Part shown: one piece after another, positions 44,998-54,568 of the stretch | How positions within the stretch are numbered: the first letter of the stretch is position 1 | Layout of the letters: every line of letters starts with the position of its first letter | Origin: Flavobacterium psychrophilum | GTDB taxonomy: Bacteria; Bacteroidota; Bacteroidia; Flavobacteriales; Flavobacteriaceae | Length of the DNA: 64,000 nucleotides | Direction: 5' to 3' | Assembly: GCA_001708385.1 (NCBI GenBank) | Contig: CP012388.1 | Coordinates: 2,108,001 to 2,172,000, forward strand | Position numbers and translations under genes: made by a program | The notes under the pieces: generated by a model | Seen by the model: only the letters and a program-made list of their open reading frames with translations | The model's database searches: none | Told to the model about the DNA's origin: nothing

Positions 44998-45025
44998 AAA
45001 AATGCCCTCTTGTGAGGGCATTTTT
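44998..45025. terminator. Bidirectional terminator between olsF-like and DUF805 genes
   Basis: AAAAATGCCCTC pairs perfectly with GAGGGCATTTTT, loop TTGT. It serves converging genes. Confidence 0.9.
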
Positions 45026-45026
45026 A

Positions 45027-45410
45027 TTAGAATGAACTATTTGTAAGATCTGAAAAACCTGTTTCAACTGCTTTAGGATCGGGACCAAACTTATTAGGGC
45101 CGCGTACACCTTCAATAGTCCACAGGTAGATAACGTAAAAGTTAACAACAGGAATGAAGGCTAAGACGATCATAATAGTTTCTTTATCAATATCATGTAA
45201 TCTTCTTACTCCAACAGCAATAGAAGGAACAAGCACTGCAAGTCCATAAATAGCTGCTAAAAACCCTATACCGGTCACACTATCTATAACTCCCAGAATT
45301 GCAGATATAATAAAATTTACCAGCATAAAATACCATAATTCGCTTCTTCTTGCGCGTCCTGAAAAGTTAGCGTAGTTTTCTTTAACTACTTTTAAATACC
45401 ACTGTACCAT
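45027..45410 (-). CDS. DUF805 family membrane protein
   Basis: 127 residues. Typical start WYLKVVKENYANFSGRARRS, then three to four TM helices (about 25-45, 50-65 and 80-100) with the conserved AVGVRRLHDIDK. It ends with GPNKFGPDP. The function of DUF805 is unknown. Monocistronic. Confidence 0.93.
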   Translation of the reverse strand: MVQWYLKVVKENYANFSGRARRSELWYFMLVNFIISAILGVIDSVTGIGFLAAIYGLAVLVPSIAVGVRRLHDIDKETIMIVLAFIPVVNFYVIYLWTIEGVRGPNKFGPDPKAVETGFSDLTNSSF

Positions 45411-45578
45411 GTTAATAATTATTTAGATGTTGGTTGTCCTACTCGTAAGGATTTTCGGCTACTCCCCGTTTTTAGGATGGATTCAGCTTCCATAATATGA
45501 ATACTAAAATACGCCCTTTTATCCTACAATTTAATCTACAATTCCAACTCTAACAATTAATTAACTTTTATAAAGAAC

Positions 45579-46922
45579 TTACCCAACAGGCTCCCACAAT
45601 TCTATTTTATTGCCTTCGGGGTCTAAGATCCACCCAAACTTACCATAATCATAAGCTTCGGGTTCACCAATAATAGTGACACCTTCTTCTTTTAGTTTTT
45701 CTATAAGGTTATCAAAGTTGCTTACCCTGAAGTTCTGCATAAACTGCTTTTGCGACGGGCTAAAATAATTGGTATCGGCAGCAAATGGCGACCATTGCGT
45801 AGAAGCATCATTTCCGTTTGCATCCTTCCATAAAAAAGTACAGCCGTAATCGTTAGTATCCAGACTCAGGTGTTTTTTATACCAGTCCCGTAACGCTGCC
45901 GGATTTTCCGACTTAAAGAAAAAGCCACCTACTCCTGTTACACGTTCTTCTTGCTTGTCAATATCAGGTTCACCAAAATAAACAGCTTTTATTTTATCTA
46001 TAATTACCTGTGCAAGTCTTTCATGGCTTTCAAAAGTCCAGCCTGCGATATGCGGCGACAACAATACGTTATCTGCTTCTAAAAGATATTGAAAAGCCTC
46101 CGGTATTGTTCCGTCACTAAACAAATGCTCAAATGACGATTTTTCGTATTCCAGTACATCAAGCGCAGCACCCAAAATCCTTCCGGACTGCAATGCTTCA
46201 GTCAGGTCATGTGTCGCCACACTTTTACCCCTTGCTGTATTTATTAACCAGAAGGGCTTTATAAATCCGTTAATAAAATCGGAATTTACCATTCGGTTAG
46301 TCTCAGGGGTCCACGGCGTGTGCAGACTAAGCACATCAGCCTTTTGCTGCAACTCTTCCAACGAAACCTGTTTAGCATTGGCATCGCCAACAGCTGGTTT
46401 TATATCATAGCAAAGCACTTCCACATCAAAGCCTCGTAACTTCTTTGCGAACGATTTACCCATGTTACCATAACCGATAATACCAACGGTCTTTCCATCC
46501 AACTCATGTCCGCGGTTGCCTTCACGAATCCACTGCCCGTTGCGAATTTGCCTGTCGGCACGGTTAAGATTATTGAATAACGAGAGTAACATCCCCAATG
46601 CCTGCTCCCCTACCGCATTGCGATTGCCTTCGGGTGCAGCAATCAGGTGAATGCCTTTACCCTCAGCATAATCGCAATCTATACTTTCAAGCCCTGCGCC
46701 AACACGTGCTATAAACTTAAGATTTGTTGCAGCATCAAGAAAGGTCTTATCAATATCAAAACGGCTGCGAATAACGATGCCATTGTAATCTGCTATCTTA
46801 GCCTCAATTTCTTCTTTAGATGATGTGTAGTCGGAATGGTTTTCAAAACCTGCTGCCTCCAGCTGATTCCATAGAATTGGATTGTTGCTATCTATGTGGA
46901 GAATTTTTACTGTGTTTTTCAT
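45579..46922 (-). CDS. D-2-hydroxyacid dehydrogenase fused to a VOC (glyoxalase-like) domain
   Basis: 447 residues from ATG 46922. Residues about 1-318 are a D-isomer 2-hydroxyacid dehydrogenase close to phosphoglycerate dehydrogenase: VGIIGYGNMG binds NAD, the catalytic Arg is in INTARGKS, and the His is in LLSPHIAGWT. Residues about 327-447 are a VOC-fold domain (GVGGFFFKSENPAALRDWY to DPEGNKIELWEP), normally a separate protein of about 125 residues. The join is one continuous frame with a Glu/Asp/Lys-rich linker. The substrate is unknown. Confidence 0.85.
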   Translation of the reverse strand: MKNTVKILHIDSNNPILWNQLEAAGFENHSDYTSSKEEIEAKIADYNGIVIRSRFDIDKTFLDAATNLKFIARVGAGLESIDCDYAEGKGIHLIAAPEGNRNAVGEQALGMLLSLFNNLNRADRQIRNGQWIREGNRGHELDGKTVGIIGYGNMGKSFAKKLRGFDVEVLCYDIKPAVGDANAKQVSLEELQQKADVLSLHTPWTPETNRMVNSDFINGFIKPFWLINTARGKSVATHDLTEALQSGRILGAALDVLEYEKSSFEHLFSDGTIPEAFQYLLEADNVLLSPHIAGWTFESHERLAQVIIDKIKAVYFGEPDIDKQEERVTGVGGFFFKSENPAALRDWYKKHLSLDTNDYGCTFLWKDANGNDASTQWSPFAADTNYFSPSQKQFMQNFRVSNFDNLIEKLKEEGVTIIGEPEAYDYGKFGWILDPEGNKIELWEPVG

Positions 46923-46940
46923 TGTAAAAAAGTTATACAG

Positions 46941-46948
46941 CAAAGTTA
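46941..46948 (-). promoter_or_regulatory. -7 box of the dehydrogenase-VOC gene
   Basis: Minus-strand TAACTTTG fits TAnnTTTG and overlaps the upstream start codon candidate at 46943, which supports ATG 46922. Confidence 0.45.
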
Positions 46949-47042
46949 ATCACTTACTGTATAGCGCGCTTCATGCTACACTAAATATTTAATGACTACG
47001 TTGTAAGATAAATCATTACTTTTATTGTAAACTGTCAAAGCT

Positions 47043-48056
47043 ATGAAACACCTATTACTTTTTTTATTACTTAGTAGTGTTTGTTCTGCTCAGCAGCAAT
47101 TTAAAAACAACACAAAAGTTACAATTTGCAGGCTTGTAAATTATGATGAAATAGGACCTTGCAGCATAGAATATTACGCTAAAAAACTAAAGCGTACAGG
47201 CCATTACATACAGGCAATGGAATCTTTTAACGATACATTAGCCTATAACCTTTTGCAACTGAAAACTGAAGCCCTGACATGGAATAAAGAACCTTTAATC
47301 TGTGGAGAAGAATCAGTCGGAAAAGCACTTGTAACCAATATGTTTATTATAGAAGTAAATAGCCAGAAGGATACCGTATTTACTACACCCGATAACAAGG
47401 CAGTATTCTTTCCAAACGAGCAACATCAGTACCATGCTCCTCAAAATAATATTTCATCTGTATTTACTAGGGATATAACCGACTTTTTTAAAAGGGATTT
47501 CGCTACCGAGATTTATCTATGGAAGATGGATTCTATCCCTGCAAAAAGCATCAGACTCAAAGAAAAATCTTTTTATGGAATGACAAGAAAAGAGTTTGAA
47601 AAAGAAATAAGCTATTTTAGCTTTACGAGAACCGACTCTACCTATATGCCCAACGGAAAATTCTTCAGGGAAGTTAAGTCCTACTACATCGGCGATACCA
47701 AATTTAGTTTTGATGGACTCGAGGGTATGATAAGCGAACTTCTTATTGACAAGTATTCGGCCAATCCCGGAATTAACGATATCGTCTATATAGATGGCGT
47801 AAAATTGGGTGATCCCGAAGACGTGCTATGCAATAAATATGACAATTCAGTTTCGCTAAAAAATTGGGATGCGCCACTAAGTGCTATAAATAATTACTAC
47901 ACCTACGAGGTTTATCTCAACAACATGGAAGGCCTTGTCCGGTACACGGTGCGGAATAAAATAATATACTCAATCCATGTGGAGTTTAAATATCCAAACG
48001 GACCAAAGAAAAAGAACAAAATGGTAAAGGCAAAAAGTAAGTTGTTAAAACCCTAA
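47043..48056 (+). CDS. Secreted protein of unknown function
   Basis: 337 residues. Signal peptide (about 1-16, ending CSAQ). The remainder shows no domain I recognise. Two halves are suggested: ICGEESVGKALVTNMFIIEV (about 98-118) and a C-terminal half with YIGDTKFSFDGLEGMISELL and DIVYIDGVKLGD. The last residues are very Lys-rich. Its stop codon region overlaps the converging mgtE gene by 12 bp. Confidence 0.75.
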   Translation: MKHLLLFLLLSSVCSAQQQFKNNTKVTICRLVNYDEIGPCSIEYYAKKLKRTGHYIQAMESFNDTLAYNLLQLKTEALTWNKEPLICGEESVGKALVTNMFIIEVNSQKDTVFTTPDNKAVFFPNEQHQYHAPQNNISSVFTRDITDFFKRDFATEIYLWKMDSIPAKSIRLKEKSFYGMTRKEFEKEISYFSFTRTDSTYMPNGKFFREVKSYYIGDTKFSFDGLEGMISELLIDKYSANPGINDIVYIDGVKLGDPEDVLCNKYDNSVSLKNWDAPLSAINNYYTYEVYLNNMEGLVRYTVRNKIIYSIHVEFKYPNGPKKKNKMVKAKSKLLKP

Positions 48057-49397
48057 AATAATCTTAGCGATTGAGAAATAAATAAGGATACCGCATATAT
48101 CATTACTCGTTGTAATGAAAGGCCCTGTAGCCAAAGCGGGGTCAATACCAAATTTATTAAGAAGTATAGGCACAAACGTACCTATAAGCGATGCAATTAC
48201 AATTACAGATATTAGCGATACGCTTACAGTAAGGCCAACCTCGTAACCAACATCCAAAAGGAAATGGCTTCCTAATATTAATATAATTGCCAGTATAGAT
48301 CCGTTTAAAAGGGTAAGCAATACCTCTTTTACCAAACGGTTCCATAACGATCCGCTAATGCTGTTGTTGGCAAGACCCTGTACAATAATCGCCGACGATT
48401 GTACACCAACATTACCTGCCATCGCTGCAATAAGCGGGGTAAAAAAGAAAAGCTGTTTGTGGTTTTCCATAGCGCCTTCAAAAATGCCAAGCACTTTTAC
48501 GCTTACAAAACCACCCAGCAATGCCAGTATAAGCCACGGTAAACGTGCTTTGGTAAGGTCAAGTATGCTGTCATCCGCCTCAACGTCCTGAGAGATACCT
48601 GCTGCTAACTGATAATCCTTGTCGGCTTCTTCCTTGATAACATCTACGATATCATCTATGGTAATACGCCCTACGAGCCTACCCAGCTCATCTACCACAG
48701 GAATAGCCTCAAGGTCATACTTCTGCATGATACGCGCAACCTCAACATCCGGGGTAGTAACTTTTACAAAATCTACTTTAGGGATATAAACATCGCTAAT
48801 GGGCGCTTTGGTAGAGGTAACAAGTAAATCTTTTAGCGAAAGCCTGCCTTTAAGCTTGTTTTCGTCATCTACCACATAAATAGAATGCACACGCTGAACG
48901 TTTTCCGCCTGAACGCGCATTTCCCTGACACAGGTAAGGACGGTCCAGTTTTCGTTTACCTTTACAAGCTCTTTACCCATTAAACCACCTGCGGTATCTT
49001 CGTCGTAACGAAGCAGGTCTACAATATCTTTAGCGTGTTCTGCATCAAGAAGCTCCTGTATTACCTCCTCTTTTCTTTCTTCGGGAAGTTCGGCAATAAT
49101 ATCGGCAGCATCATCGGTGCTAAGCTCATCAAGCTCTTCTGCAATTTCTTTTGGCGAAAGGTCTTTTAATATCTTTTCACGTACTTCCTCATCCAGCTCA
49201 AGCAATATTTCTGCTGTCTTTTCACTGTCAAGGATATGGAACAGGTAGCTGGCTTCACTGCTGTCCAGCTCCTCCATAATCTCGGCAATATCAGCGTAGT
49301 GAATATCCTCGAGTAATGCAACTAATTGCTCCTCACGGTTTTCACTTATATATTGCTCAATCTGAGCAATAAAATCTTTGCTGATTTTAAACTCCAT
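48045..49397 (-). CDS. mgtE: Magnesium transporter MgtE
   Basis: 450 residues with the full MgtE plan: N domain of superhelical repeats (about 15-130: [37 protein letters not shown]), two CBS domains (about 135-255), a plug helix, and five TM helices (about 280-450) with [17 protein letters not shown]. The N and CBS domains sense cytoplasmic Mg2+ and gate the channel. It follows rsmA with an 11-bp overlap. Confidence 0.95.
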   Translation of the reverse strand: MEFKISKDFIAQIEQYISENREEQLVALLEDIHYADIAEIMEELDSSEASYLFHILDSEKTAEILLELDEEVREKILKDLSPKEIAEELDELSTDDAADIIAELPEERKEEVIQELLDAEHAKDIVDLLRYDEDTAGGLMGKELVKVNENWTVLTCVREMRVQAENVQRVHSIYVVDDENKLKGRLSLKDLLVTSTKAPISDVYIPKVDFVKVTTPDVEVARIMQKYDLEAIPVVDELGRLVGRITIDDIVDVIKEEADKDYQLAAGISQDVEADDSILDLTKARLPWLILALLGGFVSVKVLGIFEGAMENHKQLFFFTPLIAAMAGNVGVQSSAIIVQGLANNSISGSLWNRLVKEVLLTLLNGSILAIILILGSHFLLDVGYEVGLTVSVSLISVIVIASLIGTFVPILLNKFGIDPALATGPFITTSNDICGILIYFSIAKIILGF

Positions 49398-50166
49398 TCG
49401 CCGCTATTTTTTGGGTAAGATCTATAAACTGCTCCACCGAAAGCTGTTCCGGACGGAGGTCAAAGATAGTATCTTCCTTTAAATTTTCAGATAGGTTGTA
49501 TGTTTTTAAACTGTTACGAAGGGTTTTCCTGCGCTGGTTAAATGCCATTTTTACTACTGCAAAAAACAGTTTTTCATCTACCGGAAGGTGATAGTTTTCT
49601 TTACGGATAAGCCTAAGCACTCCCGATTTTACCTTTGGCGGCGGATTGAACACATGCTCTGATACCGTAAAAAGATATTCGGCATCATAGAAAGCCTGTA
49701 CCAGGACCGATAAGATACCATAGGTTTTACTACCCTTTTTCTCGCAGATACGCTCGGCTACTTCTTTCTGGAACATGCCCGAAAATTCCGGAATACGGTC
49801 GCGAAGCTCTAACGTACGGAAAACAATTTGCGTTGAAATATTGTACGGAAAGTTACCGATTATAGCAAAAGGCTCATCGGCAAAATCTTTGGTGATGTTG
49901 TACTTTAAAAAATCTTCAGAGATAATCTTACCATGAAGCTTTGGGTAATGCGCATTAAGATAGGTTACCGATTCGGTGTCAATCTCAATTACATATGTTT
50001 CTATGGGTTTCTCTAAAAGATATTTGGTTAGCACGCCCATACCGGGGCCTATTTCAAGCACTTTTTTATAGCCGTTTAGCGTTAGCGTATCGGCAATGTC
50101 TTTTGCTATGCTTTCATCCTTAAGGAAATGCTGCCCTAAGTGTTTTTTGGCTTTAACTTTATCCAT
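49387..50166 (-). CDS. rsmA: 16S rRNA dimethyladenosine transferase (KsgA)
   Basis: 259 residues from ATG 50166 (a TTG at 50184 is less likely). [15 protein letters not shown] start, SAM-binding [12 protein letters not shown], catalytic NFPYNIST (the usual NLPY with Phe), and C-terminal [12 protein letters not shown]. It dimethylates A1518 and A1519 of 16S rRNA late in 30S assembly. Cotranscribed with mgtE. Confidence 0.97.
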   Translation of the reverse strand: MDKVKAKKHLGQHFLKDESIAKDIADTLTLNGYKKVLEIGPGMGVLTKYLLEKPIETYVIEIDTESVTYLNAHYPKLHGKIISEDFLKYNITKDFADEPFAIIGNFPYNISTQIVFRTLELRDRIPEFSGMFQKEVAERICEKKGSKTYGILSVLVQAFYDAEYLFTVSEHVFNPPPKVKSGVLRLIRKENYHLPVDEKLFFAVVKMAFNQRRKTLRNSLKTYNLSENLKEDTIFDLRPEQLSVEQFIDLTQKIAANGV

Positions 50167-50202
50167 ATTTATAGCCCGCAGCAACAGGCCGGGGCGGCTT
50201 TT

Positions 50203-50520
50203 TTAAGCGTTAAATTCTTTTAGTACCTCAAGCTCCGTTCTAAAGGCAAGCATTTTGTCGCCAAACAGGCGTGCTCCTTCTTCCCTGAAACGGGGTGCAT
50301 CTTCTTCATAATACGCTTCCAGCTTTTCTGCACTTTCAGCAAAATACTGGGCAGAATAGGTTGACCCTCCCATTTCTTCAACAATCAGTACTTTTACAAG
50401 CGTAGCTCTTATAAATTTTCCTGTTGAAAGAATCTCGGGAATATGTTTTTCAGTCATCCATAAAAGCCATTGGTCATGTACGCTGTCGTCTATATTTACG
50501 GTTACGTTATATATTATCAT
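50203..50520 (-). CDS. DUF4286 family protein
   Basis: 105 residues from ATG 50520 (MIIYNVTVNID). The 47-residue upstream extension runs through a promoter-like box and is not coding. Small alpha/beta ferredoxin-like protein with HDQWLLWMTEKHIPEIL and YFAESAEKLEAYYEEDAP; the family is common next to rsmA in Bacteroidota. Function unknown. Confidence 0.9.
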   Translation of the reverse strand: MIIYNVTVNIDDSVHDQWLLWMTEKHIPEILSTGKFIRATLVKVLIVEEMGGSTYSAQYFAESAEKLEAYYEEDAPRFREEGARLFGDKMLAFRTELEVLKEFNA

Positions 50521-50573
50521 TGTTTTTTTGATTTTTGGTGATGCGGTAATTTGGTTATCAGTGATGCACAGTG

Positions 50574-50581
50574 CAAAGTTA
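50574..50581 (-). promoter_or_regulatory. -7 box of DUF4286-rsmA-mgtE
   Basis: Minus-strand TAACTTTG fits TAnnTTTG, with a predicted start about 45 nt before ATG 50520. Confidence 0.45.
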
Positions 50582-50584
50582 CAA

Positions 50585-52363
50585 TTAACTATTGGTATCT
50601 CCGCGAAGTAATCTAAACTGCTTACGGGCCTCAACAAAATAGATGCTGTCCTGGTGCTCAAAGATCACTTTTTCATAGAGTGACTTTGCCTTTTCAGGAT
50701 CGGCTAGCTTTTCATTGTAGATCTCTGCCGAGAAGAAAAGCGCCTCATCTACATAAATACCCTCTTTATAATTGTCTATAATCTGCTGGTAATTTTGCAG
50801 GGCAAGATCATACTGCCCCTGGCTTTCGTATATTTTACCAAGTCGAAGATGCGTAACATCTTTAATGCTTTTGGTCTGGTCTTTATCTATAAGCTCCTTA
50901 AACATGATAAGGGCTTCTGGTTTTTTATTTTGGTAGAGCTTAAAGTCGGCCTTGGCAAATTTTTTAAGTGCCGTTTGTGTACTGTCTTCAACAGTGTTAT
51001 CAATGATAAGCAGGAAAATTTCAAGTGCATCATTGGCAATAAGCTGTGATGATGAGGATTTAAGCACTTTAAGCTGTTTCTGTGCCCAGTCGAAGTCGCC
51101 TTTAAAATAACTGGTGCGTGCAACCTTAAAACTCGCCTGATGCCCTACCGCATCATTTTTAAGATCTTCTTCAACCTGCGCATAGTAAATTATAGCCTGA
51201 TTGAATTTTTCATCCAGCAGTAATATATCCGACAGCTTCATTTTGACCTCAGCAGTCTGATAACGGTTCAACTGTAATTTAAGCGCAGCGTTAAGGGTTT
51301 CTATGGCTGCTTTGGTGTTTTTAAGGTGAAAGCCTTCAAAGTCGGCTTTCAGTACCTGTAGATCTAATGTATAAGGCGTTGTACCATATTGTGCCAGCAA
51401 TGCTTCTATACGCTGTTTTAATACAGGGTAGTCTTTATCTTTTGCTATTTCAATGTCCATAGCCAAAAGGTCAAACTGCGCCTGCATCTGCAAATCCGGC
51501 TCATCGGTATTTTTCAGGATGAAGTCCAGTATCTCGCGGGCAACCGCATCTTCATCTTCTTCAATAGCAAGATGGGCCAGGTTTACAATATTCATAAACA
51601 GTTCCGGCTGCCTTTTAAAGATTGCTTTCTCCTGGATAAACGCCTTACCGTAGTCTTTTTGCTGAACAAAGTACCAGCTTAAAAACTGGTTCCAGAAGAT
51701 ATCCTGCGTCTTCTGAGTATTTACCAACAAAGCTTTTCGCAGGGAAGCGTTAAATGTCTCGCTGCTTTCCTCATTCATAAAACGCCCTAACTGATTTTGA
51801 ACCAGTGGAAGGCTTTGCTGATTGTTATATGCGTATGACAGCAATTTCTCTATCATCAGGTCGGTGTTACCTAACTGCCCCTGAATAAGCGCCAGTTGGT
51901 AATCAAAATTCATGCTTTTGTTTATGGCTGTTGCCGTATCATAGGCTTTAATAGCATATTCCAAAAGTACTTTCTGTTCGAATGCGCTGGCAATAGTATA
52001 AACATACGACGGATTATCGGTTACTGCTTTTATCGCCAGATCGTAGTTTTTATTTGCTTTAGATGTTTCTTTTTGTAACTGATAATTATACCCTATCTCG
52101 ACATATAATAATGGCTGATTTGACCTCGCAAGTTTATCTGACAGGAATTTACCGGCCTCCGCATATTTTTGAAGCTGTTGGTAACAAGCCGCTATCTTCT
52201 GAATGAAAAACGTATTATTGGGCTGTTTCTGTTCCAGTTCCTGATACATTACCAATGCTTTTTCAAACTCCCCTTTTTCGAAGTAATTGTAGGCAAGCTG
52301 CTCGTTTTGCGCAAACACCGCAACCGAACAGAAAAACGCTATAATGGCAAGTATCTTTTTCAT
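50585..52363 (-). CDS. Secreted TPR-repeat protein
   Basis: 592 residues. Signal peptide (about 1-19, ending VFAQ), then TPR-type repeats along nearly all its length, clearest at about 22-90 (LAYNYFEKGEFEKALVMYQE) and 500-575 (LRLGKIYESQGQYDLALQNY, EAKSLYEKVIFE-like). It is probably a periplasmic scaffold. It follows the VCBS-like gene by 2 bp on the same strand. Confidence 0.88.
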   Translation of the reverse strand: MKKILAIIAFFCSVAVFAQNEQLAYNYFEKGEFEKALVMYQELEQKQPNNTFFIQKIAACYQQLQKYAEAGKFLSDKLARSNQPLLYVEIGYNYQLQKETSKANKNYDLAIKAVTDNPSYVYTIASAFEQKVLLEYAIKAYDTATAINKSMNFDYQLALIQGQLGNTDLMIEKLLSYAYNNQQSLPLVQNQLGRFMNEESSETFNASLRKALLVNTQKTQDIFWNQFLSWYFVQQKDYGKAFIQEKAIFKRQPELFMNIVNLAHLAIEEDEDAVAREILDFILKNTDEPDLQMQAQFDLLAMDIEIAKDKDYPVLKQRIEALLAQYGTTPYTLDLQVLKADFEGFHLKNTKAAIETLNAALKLQLNRYQTAEVKMKLSDILLLDEKFNQAIIYYAQVEEDLKNDAVGHQASFKVARTSYFKGDFDWAQKQLKVLKSSSSQLIANDALEIFLLIIDNTVEDSTQTALKKFAKADFKLYQNKKPEALIMFKELIDKDQTKSIKDVTHLRLGKIYESQGQYDLALQNYQQIIDNYKEGIYVDEALFFSAEIYNEKLADPEKAKSLYEKVIFEHQDSIYFVEARKQFRLLRGDTNS

Positions 52364-52365
52364 AG

Positions 52366-53073
52366 TTAAAAATCAATTTGTGTAGACCTGTCCAGGTCCT
52401 GCAATGTAATAAATTTATCGATTTTTATTGTCTTCCAAACCGTTTTGGGCTTATTTTGAGTTTCATCAAACATATTGCCACCTGTGGTGATTGCTTTTTT
52501 CTTTGTAATGAAGTTTATGCTTATCGAACTCTCATCACCAAGGCTTCGGCTATACTCACTGCTGTCGTAACCTATAAGCGTAAACTGCTCATTCTGCCAT
52601 CTTAGCTTATACGTGCTATGGCTTACACCATAACTGCCGCAGCTTACCCAGTAATTAAAATCAACAGACAGCACTCCTTTTTTTATGTCTATACCGCCAT
52701 CCTGTAAAAGTGGGTCGGCAAGGCAGGTAGCATCTTCATCATTCTCGGGCGGAATAAAACTTTTATGTAATGCAGCCAGCCTGTAGCCTTTACTATCCTT
52801 AAAAAGGATAACCAGATATCTAGGGTTAACATTAAGTGACCTTGCACCGAGCGATTCGTTCTCAATAAAGTTTTCCTTATTGGTGTCTTCAATAACAAGT
52901 GCAATATCGTCTTTCGCATCTTTGTTAAGATCGCCTGTTGCCCTGGCTACAATTCGCCATGCTTTTGGCACAAAGGCAAGGGTGTCTTTACCATGAGCTG
53001 GGAGCTGCACTTCGTTCTGTGCAAAAGTGTAGGACGAGGCCAATAAAAGAAGGATGCAGCATAGTTTTTTCAT
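52366..53073 (-). CDS. Secreted FG-GAP/VCBS-like protein of unknown function
   Basis: 235 residues from ATG 53073. Signal peptide (about 1-18), then a Ca-binding-like GDLNKDAKDDIALVIED (about 48-64) as in FG-GAP/VCBS repeats, and a beta-rich remainder (SVDFNYWVSCGSYGVSHSTY). Only one such motif is visible. Probably cotranscribed with the TPR gene. Confidence 0.78.
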   Translation of the reverse strand: MKKLCCILLLLASSYTFAQNEVQLPAHGKDTLAFVPKAWRIVARATGDLNKDAKDDIALVIEDTNKENFIENESLGARSLNVNPRYLVILFKDSKGYRLAALHKSFIPPENDEDATCLADPLLQDGGIDIKKGVLSVDFNYWVSCGSYGVSHSTYKLRWQNEQFTLIGYDSSEYSRSLGDESSISINFITKKKAITTGGNMFDETQNKPKTVWKTIKIDKFITLQDLDRSTQIDF

Positions 53074-53097
53074 TCGGATCAAACCATTTAAATATCA

Positions 53098-53132
53098 AAC
53101 GCGGATAACACCTTTTTAGCATTACCCGCGTT
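53098..53132. repeat. AACGCGGAT inverted repeat
   Basis: AACGCGGATAA and TTACCCGCGTT form an 11-bp stem with one mismatch and a 13-base loop, between serS and the next minus-strand gene. There is no T-run on the transcribed strand. A related ACGCGGAT motif occurs near 56500. Confidence 0.5.
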
Positions 53133-53150
53133 CGGTATAAAACAAATTTA

Positions 53151-54422
53151 CTAATTTATTATATCAAATCCGGTGTACTTCCTCAAAACTTCCGGCACTA
53201 CGATACCTTCCGGAGTCTGGTAGTTTTCAAGGATTCCTGCAAGCACCCTTGGCAATGCCAGCGAGCTTCCGTTAAGGGTATGCGCCAAATGATTTTTACC
53301 TTCTTTATCACGAAAACGCAGCTTAAGCCTGTTTGCCTGGAATGTTTCAAAGTTAGATACAGAGCTTATTTCAAGCCAACGGTCCTGCGCTGTAGAAAAC
53401 ACCTCAAAATCGTATGTAAGGGCAGATGTAAAGCCCATATCGCCGCCGCAAAGGCGTAACACCCTGTACGGAAGGCCAAGCTCTACAAGTAATTCCTTAA
53501 CATGCTCTACCATACCGTCAAGCGCAGCATACGAGTTCTCCGGTTTTTCGATACGTACTATCTCTACCTTGTCAAACTGGTGAAGGCGGTTAAGCCCTCT
53601 TACGTGTGCACCGTATGAGCCTGCTTCCCTACGGAAACATGGTGTGTAACCTGTACACAATACCGGCAGGTCTTTTTCTTCGATGATAACATCCCTGAAA
53701 AGATTGGTTACAGGAACCTCAGCAGTAGGTATAAGATAAAGGTCATCTACACCTACGTGGTACATCTGCCCTTCTTTATCCGGCAGCTGTCCTGTTCCAA
53801 AACCCGAAGCCTCGTTTACAAGGTGAGGCACTTGGTATTCTTTATACCCGGCATCGGTATTTTTATCTAAGAAATAGGTAATAAGCGCACGCTGTAACCT
53901 TGCTCCCTTACCTTTGTAAACAGGGAAACCGGCACCAGTGATCTTAACACCCAGTTCAAAATCTATAATGTCATATTTTTTAGTAAGTTCCCAATGTGGC
54001 AAGGCACCTTCAAACAATGTTGGAATTTCGCCTTCGGCATAAACTTCAACGTTTTCTTCCGGGGTTTTACCAACCGGAACAATATCGGCAGGGGTATTTG
54101 GCAGTTTGTAAAGTGCCTGTAAAAGCTCTTCGCTAACCGATGCCAATGTATCACCCAGTTCTTTACTTCTTTCTTTGTATTGAACCGTTTTTTCTTTAAT
54201 AAGCGCTGCTTTTGCTTTTTCGCCCGCTTTCATAAGTTCACCAATATCCTTAGACAGCTTGTTGGATTCGGACAGAACAGTATCTAGTTCTACTTGTGTA
54301 TGCCTTCTTTTTTCGTCAAGGGCAATCACTTCGTCTACTAACGGGGCGGCATCAAAATTTCTTTTTGCCAGCGCCTCAATCACTTTTTCTCTGTTTTCTC
54401 TGATAAATGCTGTCTGTAACAT
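53151..54422 (-). CDS. serS: Seryl-tRNA synthetase
   Basis: 423 residues from ATG 54422, the normal length. N-terminal tRNA-binding coiled coil (about 30-100), class II core with motif 2 (PCFRREAGSYG) and motif 3 region (LNGSSLALPRVLAGILENYQ). A -7 box lies just upstream, so the longer frame to 54449 is not used. Confidence 0.98.
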   Translation of the reverse strand: MLQTAFIRENREKVIEALAKRNFDAAPLVDEVIALDEKRRHTQVELDTVLSESNKLSKDIGELMKAGEKAKAALIKEKTVQYKERSKELGDTLASVSEELLQALYKLPNTPADIVPVGKTPEENVEVYAEGEIPTLFEGALPHWELTKKYDIIDFELGVKITGAGFPVYKGKGARLQRALITYFLDKNTDAGYKEYQVPHLVNEASGFGTGQLPDKEGQMYHVGVDDLYLIPTAEVPVTNLFRDVIIEEKDLPVLCTGYTPCFRREAGSYGAHVRGLNRLHQFDKVEIVRIEKPENSYAALDGMVEHVKELLVELGLPYRVLRLCGGDMGFTSALTYDFEVFSTAQDRWLEISSVSNFETFQANRLKLRFRDKEGKNHLAHTLNGSSLALPRVLAGILENYQTPEGIVVPEVLRKYTGFDIIN

Positions 54423-54446
54423 GGTTATGTTTTTTAATAAAGGAAG

Positions 54447-54454
54447 CAAATTTA
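54447..54454 (-). promoter_or_regulatory. -7 box of serS
   Basis: Minus-strand TAAATTTG fits TAnnTTTG, giving a start about 18 nt before ATG 54422. Confidence 0.5.
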
Positions 54455-54544
54455 ATGAATTGTTTTAATTAATCCCTTTGCAATTATGGTTTAAAACCGC
54501 TCATTTTAAAGTTTTTTACAACACCAACAATAGCGATTTCTCAT

Positions 54545-54552
54545 TACATTTG
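54545..54552 (+). promoter_or_regulatory. -7 box of the M1 peptidase gene
   Basis: TACATTTG fits TAnnTTTG, 17 bp before ATG 54569. Confidence 0.45.
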
Positions 54553-54568
54553 AAGAAACCTTTTGCCT

